This document shows positions 1-13,800 of a stretch of 64,000 bases of DNA, piece after piece; the stretch's first letter is position 1, and each line of letters begins with the position of its first letter. Under the pieces are notes generated by a model. That model ran no database searches and was not told the origin of the DNA. It saw only the letters and a list, made by a program, of their open reading frames with translations. The position numbers were made by a program, and so were the translations under genes. Source of the stretch: Chaunax sp. Z400 (lineage: Eukaryota > Chordata > Actinopteri > Lophiiformes > Chaunacidae); contig CM075194.1 in assembly GCA_037577475.1 (NCBI GenBank), positions 4,624,992 to 4,688,991 of the forward strand. Direction: 5' to 3'.

Positions 1-959
1 ATGTGACATCAGAATGATCATGAACACAGTCTTCAACAAGCTGCATGTTCTCTATAGAATGAAACAGGAAATAAAAGGTACAATATGTAACATTTCCACA
101 TTAAAAGACTTTTGTTCTATATTTCATTGCCTTGTGAACTTGCATTATTCCAAATGTTTCCAACAGTGTTCAAACCCAGAGAATGGCATCATATCCCCTT
201 TATCCCTCTAGATGCTTTAACGTCCGGGGAAACACCAGAGGATCCATCAGTAGAGCCAGCTATCAAGCCACTCTACTGTTAACTGTTGTTTGTGTTGTTC
301 ACTCGTATATAGATTTCATCTGCAGTGGTGGTTGTTTTACAACGAAGACAACAACTCCCATGATCCCACAAGGCTTTGAGATGTCATCAAAGGTTTCTTA
401 TTGGTTTGATCAAGAGATCGCAAGCGGCGGCGGCAGAAACTAATACGTTTAAATCGACTTTTAATATTCAGACTGGAACAAAAGACCACGTCGTGATGCC
501 TCGTTTGATCTGACTGAGATGATGAAGACAATGACGAAGAGGAAATGGCCACAAAAAAGGACATTTAGAACCAGAATGAAGTAAAAAATAACCAGCAGTG
601 AGGTCATCACATCAACAGAAGCCTCAGAAAAACACCCATCTCTGTATAAAACATTCAAATCTCACATGAAGGCAATGATTTATTTAGAATACTTGAAACT
701 GATCCTGATTGGTCGAGTCATTCTAAAATGACACAATACTGAAAACATAATGGATGACCTAATATGAGCTACTTTAACAGTTTGAAATGACACCTGCTTA
801 GTCAGATGTTAAGTCTAAACCATATCTAACTCCAAAACTACATTCAAACCCAGGTTTACCAGAACGTACTGGTGGCTGGTTCAGCACACCTGCTCCAGGT
901 GTGTCTTTCCCTTTAAATGAGCAGCTGATGGACTCGCCCGCTCCTCCTACAGTACCTAC
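1..959. other. Left flank, presumed nubpl intron
   Basis: No exon could be supported here. The last recognised nubpl exon ends at 960 with a good donor on the minus strand, and the family needs about 80 more C-terminal residues, so this stretch is most simply intron sequence of nubpl. I looked for the expected continuation beginning with the D-I-P-L-H block and did not find it. Confidence 0.5.
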
Positions 960-3900
960 CTAATAATCGGACTCCCAGAGTGTCTGCGAGCTGCCGGGCC
1001 CCATCAGAGCCGAAGATGTGAGTCTGGTGGTTACAGCTGGGGCACTGGAAGACGCTCATGTTCTGCACCAGACCGAGAACCTGCACAACACCGAACACAA
1101 TGGTTTTCCTCTCCTGTGACTGTAATCTCATCCCAGGGTGGAATAAATCAGATGTAACAGCTTTCTACCGGCACGTTCACTTTCTTGAACATCTCGGCTC
1201 CTCTGCGGGCGTCCAGCAGAGCGATGTCCTGCGGCGTCGATACGATGACCGCACCTGCACAACACAACGCAAGACACGAGACGTGACAACTTCACCCTGA
1301 ACTGAGAAACAGGAACTCACTTTGATCACGTGTCTGCTTCTGACCTGATATGATGTTATTTATAAATCATGTTATCTTGTTTTTATTTTATTTGTTAGAT
1401 CTTACAGATTGAATGATTAGTATTAAATTCTGGTATTTCTTCATGTCATTCTTTTACTCACAATAGTGGCCATTCTGACTATGGGTCATGCTAACGTTGC
1501 ATTAGCCACTTGCCTCCCAGAGATTCAATAAGTCAGGTCAAAATTAAGAGAAATTTAGTTGTAAAATACTGGAATGTTCCTTTAAGGCTAGAATTTAAGG
1601 TCGAGGTTAACACTGGGAAACGGTTCTTAGTTTGGCAGTATAATAAAAATAAAAATAAAAATAAAAATAATAATCATCATAGTCATAATAAAAATAAAGA
1701 ATTCCCTCTCTAGTATAGCAGTGTGTGAGTGTGTGTCTGACTAACCTGCAATTGGGATGTTTTGTGTGATTGACAGCTGGACATCTCCTGTCCCAGGAGG
1801 CATGTCGACTACCAGATAGTCCAGGGACCCCCAGTCCACCTATAAACACACATACACACACTCACACACCTCATTCTATCACAACTCAATTCAGTTTGGA
1901 CATGTAAGTGTAGACTGTCAGTCTCAGAGTCGTTCTCACCTGTCTGAGCAGCTTCTCTATGGCCGACATCACCATCAACCCCCTCCACACGATAGGAGCC
2001 ACGTCCTCCACCAGGAACCCCATCGACATACTGACAGAGGGGGAGGGGAGGTTAAGAACGGGAGCTACAGCTTCATTTTGTTTTAGCTCTGAATTAGAAT
2101 GTGAAGAGTTAGGAGAAAAGCTGGGAGATGGGATGGTATAAAGTTTCAACTTTACCAAGGAATTCCATAGTTGGTGAGTGGGATCATCAGGTTGTCTGGA
2201 AAAGAAGAGAAAACAGTCAATTTACAACAACAGAAGATTCAAATTTATCAGAAACCTCCAAAGACTCACAACTGTACAAATATTTAAATGTCACCTATGA
2301 TCTAAAAAAAAAACACATAAAAAAACTTTTTTTATTGGAGATCAAAATCAATATTGTGTCGTACTGTCAGAGAGCTCCGGGTTTCCCTTCAGGTTCATCA
2401 GTTTGGGAATTGAAGGACCGTAGACGTCAGCATCCAGCAGACCGACTGACTTAGACTGAGTCGGAAAGAGAGCATAAAAATGGAAAAAAAAGACGTTCAA
2501 TAAATTTCAGAATTTAGAGGAAATGCGAAGCATCTTCTACATTTACCTGAAAACAAAAAAAGTAACTGGCAATTCTGACTGTTTTAGAAGTCAAAATGGA
2601 CGAAGAAAAGGTAATTATGACTAATTTTAATGCCTGGCAGGCATTAGCAGGTCAATATTCATAAGTCTTGGTAAGAACATACTTTTCCTAACATTTAAAC
2701 AGAAAGAAATCACATGATTACCACCTCATACTGAACACTGATCAGCCTGTGTTTCAGTCAACGATTAGCTAAAATATAAAAGAGGAGGAAAAAAAGAAAA
2801 TGAATGTGACATCAGAGTCCTTACCGGATTGTTGGCCATTAATGCAAGAGCCAAATTCACTGCAGAGACAGATAAATCAGACATCAAACCGTTCTGACTG
2901 GAAACTTAAAGATAACATTATAACATTTTTCTTTTTTTTCTGTTTTCTCGAGAGATACTGCAGTATCATGGCCTACCTGCGGTGGTGGACTTGCCCACGC
3001 CACCTTTCCCTGAAGCCACCACAATGACTTGTTTGACCCCAGTGATGGGCTTCTGTTTGGGAAGACCTCTGGCCATGTGCTGCCTCTGCCTCTCCTGCAG
3101 CGCCTTACTGTCCACAGACCTCTGTGACAAACAATAACTCACAATGAACATGACATGTAGGTTAGGAACATGTGACTGCAAAGTTGGTTTTCATTACAGA
3201 CCTGGTTTGGAAATCAATATAATATAATTTGTGGAGGTTCTGTCAGTCAATGAGGAGGAGGATTACTGCTGTACTACATGCTGAAAGGGGACTCACTAAT
3301 TACTGATTGTATAAAACTCTGTATACTTATAGTTGTGTCACCAGAGAAATAGATGGTGTTTATGTTTTTTGTGTTTTTGTTGTACCTCTGTGTTTATGTA
3401 CTGATTAAATTATGATATTCATTAAAACTTAATAGGGGACAAAATATGGTTTCTTATTTTCATACGACACAATCTACCAAAGCAAATTTACACCTAAACA
3501 CATTGGTGCGTTTTTAAATCCCTTGAATGTAATACAGTTGTTGGTCAGTGTCAGTCAATATATCAAGTTTTGACGGAAAAAAGCAAACTTCCGGTTGATA
3601 CTTTCAAATTATTTAACATTGGGCGAAAATATGTGCGTAACAAATTGAACACTTTTTGACAAATATATAATCAAATACAAATCTTATATGTCTGCATTAA
3701 AAACACATTTTGAATTAAAACTTTCTTGAAAGCACAATTCTATTTCATCCACTATCGCTTTTATTTTGAATACAAAAACACACTTCCGGTTGCGCACTTG
3801 CTTTCGGGCTAACTTGACGTGAACATGAAGCCTATAGCTAGCTTTGCCTGGAGTTTAAGTGTGTTGTGCTAGCAGAAACAGACAGTACTCTTACCTGGCA

Positions 3901-4023
3901 TCGTATAAACTGTACACAACACGCAGGTCCGTGTTTCATTTCTGTCGCTGTTCGTAAAACTAAAGGCTTATTCCCACATATTCTCACTAAATAGGACAGC
4001 CTACTATATGTGAAATGAGCCAT
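960..4023 (-). CDS. nubpl: NUBPL (IND1), mitochondrial Fe-S P-loop NTPase, 3' end missing
   Basis: NUBPL is a Mrp/NBP35-type P-loop NTPase that carries Fe-S clusters for assembly of respiratory complex I in the mitochondrial matrix. Nine exons, all phase-compatible: 3895-4023, 2977-3121, 2825-2859, 2365-2455, 2156-2195, 1940-2030, 1746-1840, 1169-1254, 960-1080. Seen: a short basic N-terminus suitable as a mitochondrial presequence; the block GLPKQKPITGVKQVIVVASG followed by the deviant Walker A GKGGVGKST at the end of exon 2; VDMPPGTGD in exon 7; and the cluster-binding pair in FQCPSCNHQTHIFG in exon 9. Order and spacing match human NUBPL. The start is the ATG at 4023-4021, the only in-frame ATG ahead of the presequence-like segment. 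The final C-terminal exons lie beyond the left edge. It is divergently arranged with dtd2, the same neighbour as in human 14q12. Confidence 0.95.
1640..1700. repeat. AAAAT-type A-rich simple repeat
   Basis: Imperfect array of AAAAT/AATAAT units in a nubpl intron, close to the end of exon 7. No function implied. Confidence 0.8.
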
Positions 4024-4431
4024 GTTTAGCTTCTTTAGATGCTCAACTCGCTAGCTTCATGCGCATCAGGCTTGCGCGGAGTGCGCCTGCGTGTGTTTGG
4101 TGGCGTTTGGGGGTTTTTTTCCCAATGGGTTTTAATTGAGCAATTTTATTCGGAAATATCTATATTTCCATGTGATTTTGTATGCATCCATCTTTTTAAT
4201 TTATTTTTGCTTTAGAAGGAGAAAGGACTGCGAAAAAAATACCCAGCTTTGAGTATCTTTGGATAAATGTGGTTGATACGGAAGTGTGTTGCATGAGTTT
4301 TCTTACTATCTTTGCCATTCATTTTACATTTTTGTCATTTTAAAAATCTGCATAGTTTGGTTTTTGTAAGATTTTCACATTGGGCCGGTTTCTTCAACAG
4401 TAGACGGGGTTATCTTAAAAACTGAGTAGTA
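4024..4431. promoter_or_regulatory. Shared divergent promoter region of nubpl and dtd2
   Basis: The start codons of nubpl (minus) and dtd2 (plus) are 408 bases apart, so both promoters must lie here or overlap the first exons. A GC-rich core at about 4055-4095 contains several TGCGC/GCGC half-sites resembling NRF-1 elements, a common input to nuclear genes for mitochondrial proteins. Further into nubpl intron 1 are two copies of ACTTCCGGTT (3587-3596 and 3782-3791), matching the ETS/GABP core. The transcription starts themselves cannot be read from sequence. Confidence 0.6.
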
Positions 4432-5535
4432 ATGACGGAGAAGGGCAGTGCTCCTGTGGCCCGGACGGTGCTGCAGCAGTGTCTGCAGGCCAGACTCCAA
4501 GTGAAGCCAGCAGAGGAACTCTCAGAGGCTCAGTTTGTCCAGGTGAGATCAGGTGTCTGCGTGAATCTACTGCATCCTGCATACAGCACAAAGAAACAAT
4601 AGAAGTAAACCTTAAGAATTGATTTATTCTGACATGTAAATACACTACAGTACTGTTTCATATAACAATGAAATCATAATAAAATGCCTAAAGAAAGGGA
4701 GTACATGGAAAATAAGTGAAATCATGAAGATTTTGAAAGCAGGAGTATGATAAAATAAGTATGTTATTTTTTTAATGCAGGTCTCCAGGATGTTTTGCAA
4801 CGTTCCTTAGTTGGAAAATAAACCAAATGAATTTGATTATGTGAGAAACACAAAACCTTTGTTTGTTTTTTTATTGCGCATTTGAACTGACTTTAGCTGG
4901 AGATAGTTATCATGCTTCATACAGTTGTATGTAATTGGCATACCAGAGATCAGAGACATATTATAGCATGTGTATGTCATTAATTGACAGTTTTGCTCAA
5001 CTGTTTTTCTGTTTTCAGATCGACAGAGGAATGGTGATTTATATCTGCTTCTTTAAAGGAGCCACAGATGACATCCTGCCCAAGATGGGTCAGTGGCCTT
5101 TTGTAACCTTTGACCTTAATATTTGATCTCCATCCTGCTCTGGCCTGAACATAAATCCCTCATTATGAGATGCAAATATTGTGTCCTCCTCTCTCCCATC
5201 ATCCAGTGTCCACTCTGTTGAACCTGCGGCTGTGTGAGTCCGACTCTGGGAAGATGGTGTCCGTGTTGGATCTTCCGGGCAGCCTGCTGATCGTCCCCCA
5301 GGCAACGCTGGGAGGGAAGTGCAAAGGCAGGGCCATGCAGTACCACAACAACATCAGCAAAGAGGACGGACTGCGGCTCTACAGCGCCTTTGTTTCTCTG
5401 TGTGAGAAGGAACTGACAGCTGCTGCTTCAGCTGGGACTGGAGCTCAAGTGACAGTGAAATACGGGACCTATGGAAACAGACAAGTGCTGAAGCTTGATA
5501 CCAATGGACCCTACACACATCTGATGGAGTTCTGA
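4432..5535 (+). CDS. dtd2: D-aminoacyl-tRNA deacylase 2
   Basis: DTD2 (animalia-specific tRNA deacylase, ATD) is a cytosolic proofreading enzyme that hydrolyses wrongly charged aminoacyl-tRNA, notably L-Ala on tRNA-Thr species. Three exons: 4432-4542, 5019-5088, 5207-5535, giving 169 residues (human protein 168). Seen: QQCLQARLQVKPAEEL at the N-terminus, MVIYICFFKGA in exon 2, VLDLPGSLLIVPQATLGG and the C-terminal block TYGNRQVLKLDTNGP ending in E-F-stop in exon 3. The PQAT and NGP segments are the DTD2 counterparts of the two active-site motifs of DTD1 (SQFT and GPVT). Phases are 0 after exon 1 and 1 after exon 2. A degenerate paralogue of the same exon structure ends the next gene downstream. 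Confidence 0.97.
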
Positions 5536-5614
5536 ACTGCACGTAAAGACGAGAAATGAAGCTTTGATAGTGTCATCTTGGAAGTCGAAATTGTCTCTTT
5601 ATTTATGTCCAAAT

Positions 5615-5620
5615 AATAAA
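5615..5620 (+). terminator. dtd2 polyadenylation signal
   Basis: AATAAA 80 bases after the dtd2 stop codon, in an A-rich context. It is the first canonical hexamer downstream. Confidence 0.7.
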
Positions 5621-7826
5621 AAAAACTTGGAGAATGTCGTTTTTGTGCCAGGCCTACTACTATGATAAGTCACATTTAACCATCTGTGACCACAGGAAAA
5701 ATATAACTTGACATTATTTTGCCAACTTAAAGGCACGGTGAACAAGCAAGATAGCTTACAAATCACGTAACATTAGGTTAATGTTACTAACGTTTAATAT
5801 TTTCCCAAGGTTGTTAGGTCTGTATTAAATTAAGGTAACACAATTCACAATAACAATGTCCTGTGTCCAATGTTCCTCAACCACCACAGCCTGTTTAGCC
5901 GTGCAAAGGAGTTAAAAGCACCATACACATGTAGGCTACATGTACTTGTGAAATCAGCCAATTGCCAATTTCACCAAATTTTCTCAAATGTAAAATATAT
6001 ATATATATATAAATATAAATACATATTACAATAGAGATATGAACCTAATTTAGTGAGGAATAAAAATTCTGTGAATTTGCGCAGCCTGCAGATTATCACA
6101 ATAAGAGCCTCCTCCGGGCCAGTTGGGGGCGCCCAGCTCTGCTTTGGGGAACGGAAGTAAACTGCACTCAATAAACTTGGGTAACAGCAGTTTTTATAAC
6201 CTGCGTCAAAAACACTCCTCAGCTTAGTCAAGAGGCGGTATTTAAACTTCCGGTTTAACATTTTGCTACCACAATAAAAGCACCTAAATGGCGGCTTCAT
6301 GTTAAACTAGAGGAGCACTCAGTAGAGCTCATACCTCCGCCACATCCCAACAGACCCTTTTCATAAAATAAAACCTTCATGCAAATTCCAACAAGACAGG
6401 TGTGCCATCAAAATGGCTGCCCTCAACATCTCAAGAAATCATAGATAATCACCCAATTCCAAAATTCAATGATTCATTCTCTAGTACATGCCCCATCCTT
6501 CCTCCAAATTTAAAAAAAAATGCATCAAACAGTTTTTGTGTAGTCCTGCTAGAAGACAAATAAACAAACAGATGGTGAGGAAAACATAATGTAACCTCAT
6601 TGGCTGAGGTAATGAGTGCTTTTACAAATCTTTAAAAATGACAATATATTTGTATTGGGTCTGAGCTCTCTGTGTGATATGTGAGGAGGACGAAATTTGA
6701 TAATGCTTACTTAATTGAATATGTGTATGATAAGGTCCATTATTGATAGATAGTCCACGTGATCATTCCAAAACAAGATTAATGTGATAAAACTTATATT
6801 TGTATAACCTCCAAGAACTGTCACATTTGAAGATGTTGTAAATCTTGTATACATTTTAGTGTTGATGATAAGATGACAAAAGCTCTAGAAAAAACGGGGA
6901 ACTTAGCAACTCAGTTTCAGCAATTCCAAATAACTTGTCACAGATTTGCAAAGCTGACTACAAAATAAACGAAGGCAATATGAAAAATATACCTTTATGT
7001 TGAAAGGAACGAAAAGGAACATATAAGGTTTCCGCCTGCTGCTGCTGCTAGCTTAAATCTGCACTCAACCAAACACCACATTTAGCCACGAATTTCACTT
7101 GAAATGTATCACTTTTGAGAATTTATGTTTACGTTTAGATGCCTCAAAATACATTAAGTCGTTTTTGTGAATGGTTCATTTTAAAAATAACCCTCCGAAA
7201 GTTGAGTTTTTGTTCAAAGTTGATGATGGTGTAACGACGATTTGTGTTTACCGGACATTTGATGTTCCAAGGTGGGAGACGGTTTGCAGTAAAGAAACTT
7301 TAGCTATTTTATTTTTTAGCTATATTTTTGAGATATTTATTGTATGAAAATTATATTTCTGTGCTATCAGAGTTATGACTATAGTCTGTGTGCATGTTTA
7401 TTTTACAGTAATAGAGACATTTTAATGGGAAACATTTTTATTAATCATAATAATAATGAATTAATCTAGCTAGCTGTTCATTTTGTCAACCAATCATGAA
7501 GCGTTCATACAGAAATTGTAAACAATAGATTGACGTCTTACAGAACAAAAAGAAGTTTAACATTATTGTTAAATATTTTAATATTCTACTTTATTTTAAC
7601 TATCAACACTGATATTAAATATCCAAGGCATTTCAATATTACAGGAAAAAAGCAGCATTCTTACTTAATAGATATAAATAATAAAGTGACTATTCTTTAC
7701 AGCTTTACTGTTTAAAATGCTCATATTAGATTGATTACTATTATTATTATTTTTATATTATTATTGCATGAGTTAGAGGTCTTTGCATCACCTGTCTGTC
7801 ATTGTCTCTCTCCTCCTCCATTACAG
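5621..7826. other. Spacer and presumed 5' region of the THAP/H2C2/DTD2-like gene
   Basis: No coding exon was supported. At 6286-6295 there is AAATGGCGGC, a YY1-type core, and at 6246-6255 ACTTCCGGTT, an ETS-type site; the pair is a plausible promoter. A possible non-coding first exon could end near 7271 (AAG before gtggga). Part of the stretch (about 6318-6600) is interspersed repeat. Confidence 0.4.
6318..6600. repeat. Degraded teleost interspersed repeat
   Basis: Contains the recurrent fish-repeat text on allowing for drift: cctccgcc, a run about catgcaaattcc and aaaatggctgcc, then tttgtgtagtcctgctagaagacaaataaacaaacag. Related fragments occur at about 32380-32500 and 60030-60190 in this window. 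No element name is assigned. Confidence 0.5.
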
Positions 7827-10800
7827 ATGCCGTCTTTTGAATTAATGGATAAGGTGGAGCTCTTTTTGCGAACAGGAACTTTTCACGTAGATGCATCGCA
7901 GAGTTCAAAGAAAGTGACCAAAGCTACCAGCAAACACTTTATCTATAAAGGTACTTCAGAGCTACACCGCCAGGTTACACACAAAAAAATAGATTGTCAC
8001 AGTAGATACCACCCCATTATGTCATTGCACCTAAAAACAATAGTCCCTTAATAGCGTGACCCTCATACTATGAGTCCTTGACTTTGAAAACCTGCCCCTA
8101 GAATTTGGAATCACACTGGTATCATTATTAGTTTAATAGTTATTCAAGAATTATATATTTCACTAATTGTGGTTTTATTCAGGTGATTTGAATAAGTTAC
8201 TACAGCCCCACTATGTCTCCAACTTTTTCTGATTTTGTGGATTTACTTTCTTCAGACATTCTTGAAGACACACTGAAAATAAATTTGGTTCTAGTGTCCC
8301 TCTAACTGACTGTGGTTCCTCCCTCCGTCCTCCAGATGACTGTTTATGGCGTTCTTATCGAGGCCGCCTCCTCCGTGTTGTCAGGAGCGACGAGGAAGTG
8401 AGGGAGATCCTGACCCGTTACCATGACGACAACAACCACCGTGGCCGCGTTTGGATGATAAAGGAGATAATGGTTGGTTTGGATTATATTTTTTTATTGA
8501 CAGAGCAGAGCAGTATAAATATTGTGGCCAACAGACGATGAAAACGTTTACGCGGCATTTTAAAACCTGTTCTGATAGTGAAGGTGGTGTTAAAACAAAT
8601 TTTTCTCCCCTTCCTGCCGAAGTTAATGTATTACTGGGTTGGAGTGACGGAGATTGTGAAGAGCTGGATCAAAGATTGTGCTGTTTGTCAGAGCCAAAGT
8701 CCCGCCAAACCGCCTACGACACCCGTTCGCTTCTGCCTGGCCTACGGCTGCGACGCCTCCAGCTACATTTACCCTGAGCTCGGCTTCCACAGGTCAGGCA
8801 CCACCTTTACAAAATTGTTTAAAAGAATGCTACTCTTAAGAGTTGTAGCAATAACATTGTGAGACTTGGTCTGGTTGTCATTGGTGTAAGCTGTCAGTCT
8901 CAGCTCTATCTGGGCTCAGATGTAAAGTCAGCTTACAGTTAGCAAAACATGCTGAATCACCTGAAAACTGTTTGTTTTTTTATTTATTTAAAAGCTACAC
9001 ATACTGACCAAAGTGCCTTACAGAGGGAGATGCAATAAAATGATAATAAAAATCAGTCAGTGATGATGTCATACTATGCAGATGTATTATACTATATTTG
9101 CCAGGGGTAGGACAATCATTATCTATGATTAACAAAATTGCTGAGTCTTTCAGATATTTTCAGGTTCCAAAATAAACAAGATAAATAAATCTGATTTTTT
9201 TTTTCACTGAAAGGCCCAGCTGAGTATCATCTGCATAACAATAATACAGGAACATAAGCAAATCCCAAATGCCTGCAGGTTTCCGAAGGAGGCGGAGCTA
9301 CGGCGAAGGTGGCTGGCTTTGGCTCAGAGGGATGAAGGCTCGCTGCGCACAAACTCCTGCCTCTGCTCAAGACACTTTGAGCCATCCTGCTTCACACCGA
9401 CTGAGGACAATCAGCTGACACTATTACCAGAAGCCGTACCCTCCATCATCCATGTGACAGTGCAGGAGGACCAGGTGGAACAATGCAGACCATGCATAAG
9501 CACAAAATGATTGTCTCTGCACTTTATGCATGCTGCAGAAATGAACCCAGCTCATTTTTTAGAGTAAGGGGTAAAAGTCAGGCAGAATTAGGAATATAAT
9601 CATGCTACTATTGTGATACACAAAATGTATAATGCTAGTGATGCTAATCTACAATGTCCATGAACCATTTTCACTGCATCCCTTCACAAAGGCTAAAGTC
9701 TTCCTGTACAGACTTTAGCCGTTGTGACCTGATCAGTTAATCTTCCTCGGTTTTCAGGTTCCTGTCCCTTCAGATGAGGACTTCCTACATTCTCAGACCC
9801 TGGAGGAACTCCTCTCCACAGCTGCTGCCGAAACCACAGAACACCAATATTGCATCCCGACTCCCGATCTGGACTCCAGAGCAATCCAGACAGTGACAGA
9901 GTTCAAGAGGAGGAAGACCCTCATCGAGCCAAGCTTTGCAGTTTACAACCAGATCGCCAGGTAGGCATGTGACCACCTGACCATCTCATTCACATTTTAC
10001 ACGTTAGATGCGTGTTTTAAATGTTTTTACTTTTGCATTCTGCAGGTATCTGAGCCACAGGGTCTTCACTATACAAGGCAAGCAAGCCAGATCTTCTTTA
10101 AGAAGGATGGCCAAGCGCTTTGGCCTAATAGGTGAGACACAAGAGCGAACAAAGCGTCACTCACTTCATTTACCTCCTTTAATCGTCGACTAACCAGGTC
10201 ATATAGCATCTAAATGAGATGAAATACCTTTAGAAACGTCTCTCTTGTGTTTCAGATGGAGTGTTGATGTACACACGAGTCTCTCCTCCTCTCAGAGTGC
10301 CGCGCAGCAGAGAAGAGGTTTGTATGACCTATTTTAGAGCCAGTCCTAGAGCTCGACTCGACTTTTTCTGCAGATTTTTACACATCAAATGCAGGCAAAC
10401 AAACATCATGTGCAGCTTCCTTACGATCCTTACTATCTCTGAATGTTGAGTTAATGTTAGCAAGTTTGTAACATAGGCCAACATAACATTAATTTAGTTC
10501 CCAGCAGCATAATTGTAAAATTTAAAGATTTCCAGCGGAGTAATTTTAAATGTATAAGTAAGATGTGAATCTTAAATGAAATAATGAGATGAAAAGTGTT
10601 TAATTAGTTCCGAGCAGCTTGTCTATATCACCTTTTCAATGAGGTAACACACAGTACACCTCAAGCTCTAAAGCCCCATAAAGTTCTGTGGCCTTGCTCA
10701 GTTGCCCATTTTTTTTTTTGGTCTGGCTGGTAAAGTCTTGAATATTTTCATACAATATTATATGACATTATATATTTCACACAATATTTTACAACCATCG

Positions 10801-13800
10801 AGTGAAGCTGCTCGGTTTAGCCGTACTCTCAAACATGAAGATGTGGCCGTGTGCGTGATAATAAAGCTTAACAACACTTCAAATAGACAGCTGGGAGGAA
10901 CATCGGTGAATAAATAAAGAACCCATGGCTCATTGTCCTGGAGACGGCTGAACCAACCATGCAGCATTTTGATCCCAGGTAAAGTCGATCCTGAAGCAGG
11001 TCCACGACAACCAGGGTCACCGCGGCCAAGGGATCTGCCAGCGAGAGATCACGAAGCGCTTTTACTGGGCCAGCATGACCCGAGACCTGTCCCACTGGAT
11101 CTCCAGCTGTGACACCTGCCTCAGCCGAACCAAGAGGAAGTGGCTCCGCTGCAGCATCTTCAACTGCACCAACTTCTGCGGTCCGGTGGAGAGAGGCCTG
11201 GGCCTCACCTTCCATAAGTATGAGTGGATTTCTTTTATTCTCCTAGTCCTTCCCCCCTGAGCACTTAGATGGGTAATACCATATTTCTAACAGAATCAAT
11301 CGGATTGATTAGTCGTTAATTAATGAATTCCTGCACTGCAAATTGTTCTGTACTTGGCAAGATGTAAAATCTTATATTTGGAAATGTGAGATTATCTTGT
11401 TTTAAAAGCTATTTACTATTTTTTTTTTTTACCTCAAGCCTACTTATTTCTAGACTGAAACCAACTTCTTTTAAGATTTCTTGACAGGTAAAATGATCTT
11501 GCTGCATAACCAGATCGTTTCACTATTATTAAGCTATTTTCTCCACAAAACTCTTTTTTGCAGTGTGGTCAGAAACAGCCTCGAACCTACACATGTATTC
11601 TGCAGCAAAACAAAGAATATTAGATCCTTCTCACCGACAGTAAATCAAACCTTCCTTTTTATGTGGTGCCTGGATGTGACAACAAGTGGAAGCACTAAAT
11701 AGAGGAGTAAGCAAACGCTACCAGTGGCTATGAATAGATGCTCAACGGTGCAAAGAATGACTCAGAGCAATTTAAAAAGAAATGATATGATCCCACTGAT
11801 ATCAGCACTGGGAAATCTTTGGCTACATTGGAAATATTGCTGTGTATCACCACATAGCCTGGAGCGTTAAATATTACTTTGTTGGCCAAATGTTCATAAA
11901 ATGACTCCCTCAGAGGAAATCAGCCTCTCAGCCATTCTGGTTTTTGCTGTCTTGTCCAGTTTAGTTTTTGGTATCTCTGCTGCGCTTCTATCCAAGTCAG
12001 GACTGAAACTTTCATGCATTTTGACAGAGCTAAGGTTGAAACGTGGAGACGTTGTTGTTTTTTTATTTGCTGTGGTTATTTTAGCATTAGCTCTCCTAGC
12101 AGAAGCTAATGTGGCTATAACACTCCGATTTAATACAAATAAGTAATGAGCCATCTTCTCATTTTTTTTTTCTCATTTTTGAATTAGGACTATTTATATT
12201 CCCAACTTGCTAAATTTGCACTAGGTGAAAACTGTACATTTTTTACTGTCGTTATTATTCATTTAAGTTATTATTCGGTTATTTAAAGATTGAGATTAAT
12301 GAAGTATCGAGCTAGTTACATACCCCTACATGTGTATGATGTGCTATAAACTGACCATGACTACCAGTCACCTCAAAGAGTCACCAAAATCGACCAAATC
12401 GACGCCCCAAAAAATTCAGGGTTTTGTCTCAATCTTTATTCATTTAAGAATATTTGAAACCACAATTCAGAGGACCCACAGTTTGACTTCCACAGGGTGA
12501 ATTATATCACAGCAGTACCAAATATTATTTAAACATATATATATATGTTTATTTCCTTCCTTAGTATATTCATCTGACTTTGCCTTCAGGTTTCCTCTTC
12601 ACAACGCGGCCGTGCTGGCTCAGTGGCTGAAGGCTGTCGGCCGTCCTCACTGGCATCCTCGGCCCTGGTCGTCTATTTGTTCGACCCATTTCGCTGAGGA
12701 CTGCTTCGACCGCAGCGGGCAGGAGGTCACCCTCCATCCAGACGCTGTGCCCACACTCTTGGACCACAGTGGCTCGGCAGTAAGCCACAGGAGTTACTTT
12801 TATATCAGAGCCTTGAATACTGACTGAGTAAAATGATAGCAGCAGTAGTAGTGAACGTAACTGTGCTGTTGCTTTTTGTGTCTTTCCCCTACAGACTTCT
12901 TCCAGAGGTCAGGCCCAGTCCGCTGTGAGAGAGGAGGTACGTTCAAGGTGGGGGGATTATCGGGGATTTAGAAAAAAAATATAATGTGCTGCAGAACTCA
13001 AAGTGATCACAAAGTGATTTATGGCCCTCAGGAGTTTTCAATCCAGTCAAATTCTGCTGTCATTTAATTATTTGTAATGTGGACAATGACTATTGCTCTG
13101 CTCTCAGGCCTATTTTGCTAAGTTCGATGCCGCGGCGCTCTACCTGAGCAAACGCATCTATCCTCCGGGACTGAGCTACGTAGAGAAGAACACCTTCAGG
13201 AGGTTCTGTAAGAGCTTTACCATCAAAGGTTCGTAACACCCAGAATCCCTTAACAAACAAAGAATCAGTCGGTTCCTCCGGGAGCTCTGCCGAACCTAAG
13301 TAAGACCATGTCAACATATAAAGCCTCTCTGTATTCTATATTCTCGACATATGTAGCATAGACATATTGATGTACAATATCTACATGGACCTCAAAGGCA
13401 GGACAAAACACATGGTCTCTGACAATTTTGTCACATCATGTCGAATCTGTGGCTGTTAAAATTATTTCCACTGCATGTGCCTGGTGTGATTTTATTTCTC
13501 TTGATCTTATAGTGAATTTAAGTCTGTTGTCTAATTGAACTTTGTTCCCTGGTGCCACAGATGACAAGCTGCACATGGTGAGAGGAGATCGGATGCGCCT
13601 GGTTCTGAGGAGCAGACAGCAGGTTGAAGCAGCCCTGATGGATTTTCACAACGAGCTGAACCACCTCGACGTCAACAAGTGTCTCAGACTGCTCAACGAA
13701 AGGTGAGAGGGGATCGTCTTCGTCACGCATAAATCATCTCTGTCGAGATTAGAAACATCTTTATCGATCCTGCAAAGGTAGGATACTTAGAAATGACGGT

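Noticed and set aside
5971..6300. 109-codon minus-strand open frame starting at the YY1-like site
   Set aside because: No recognisable domain, ends in AT-rich simple sequence encoding Y/I/L runs, and lacks splice or codon support. The start coincides with ATGAAGCCGCC only because of the regulatory-looking motif.
11894..12154. Overlapping open frames on both strands in the intron before THAP domain 2
   Set aside because: No similarity, no splice sites that would fit the phases of the flanking exons, and the frame would break the HKFP codon that the two flanking exons restore exactly.
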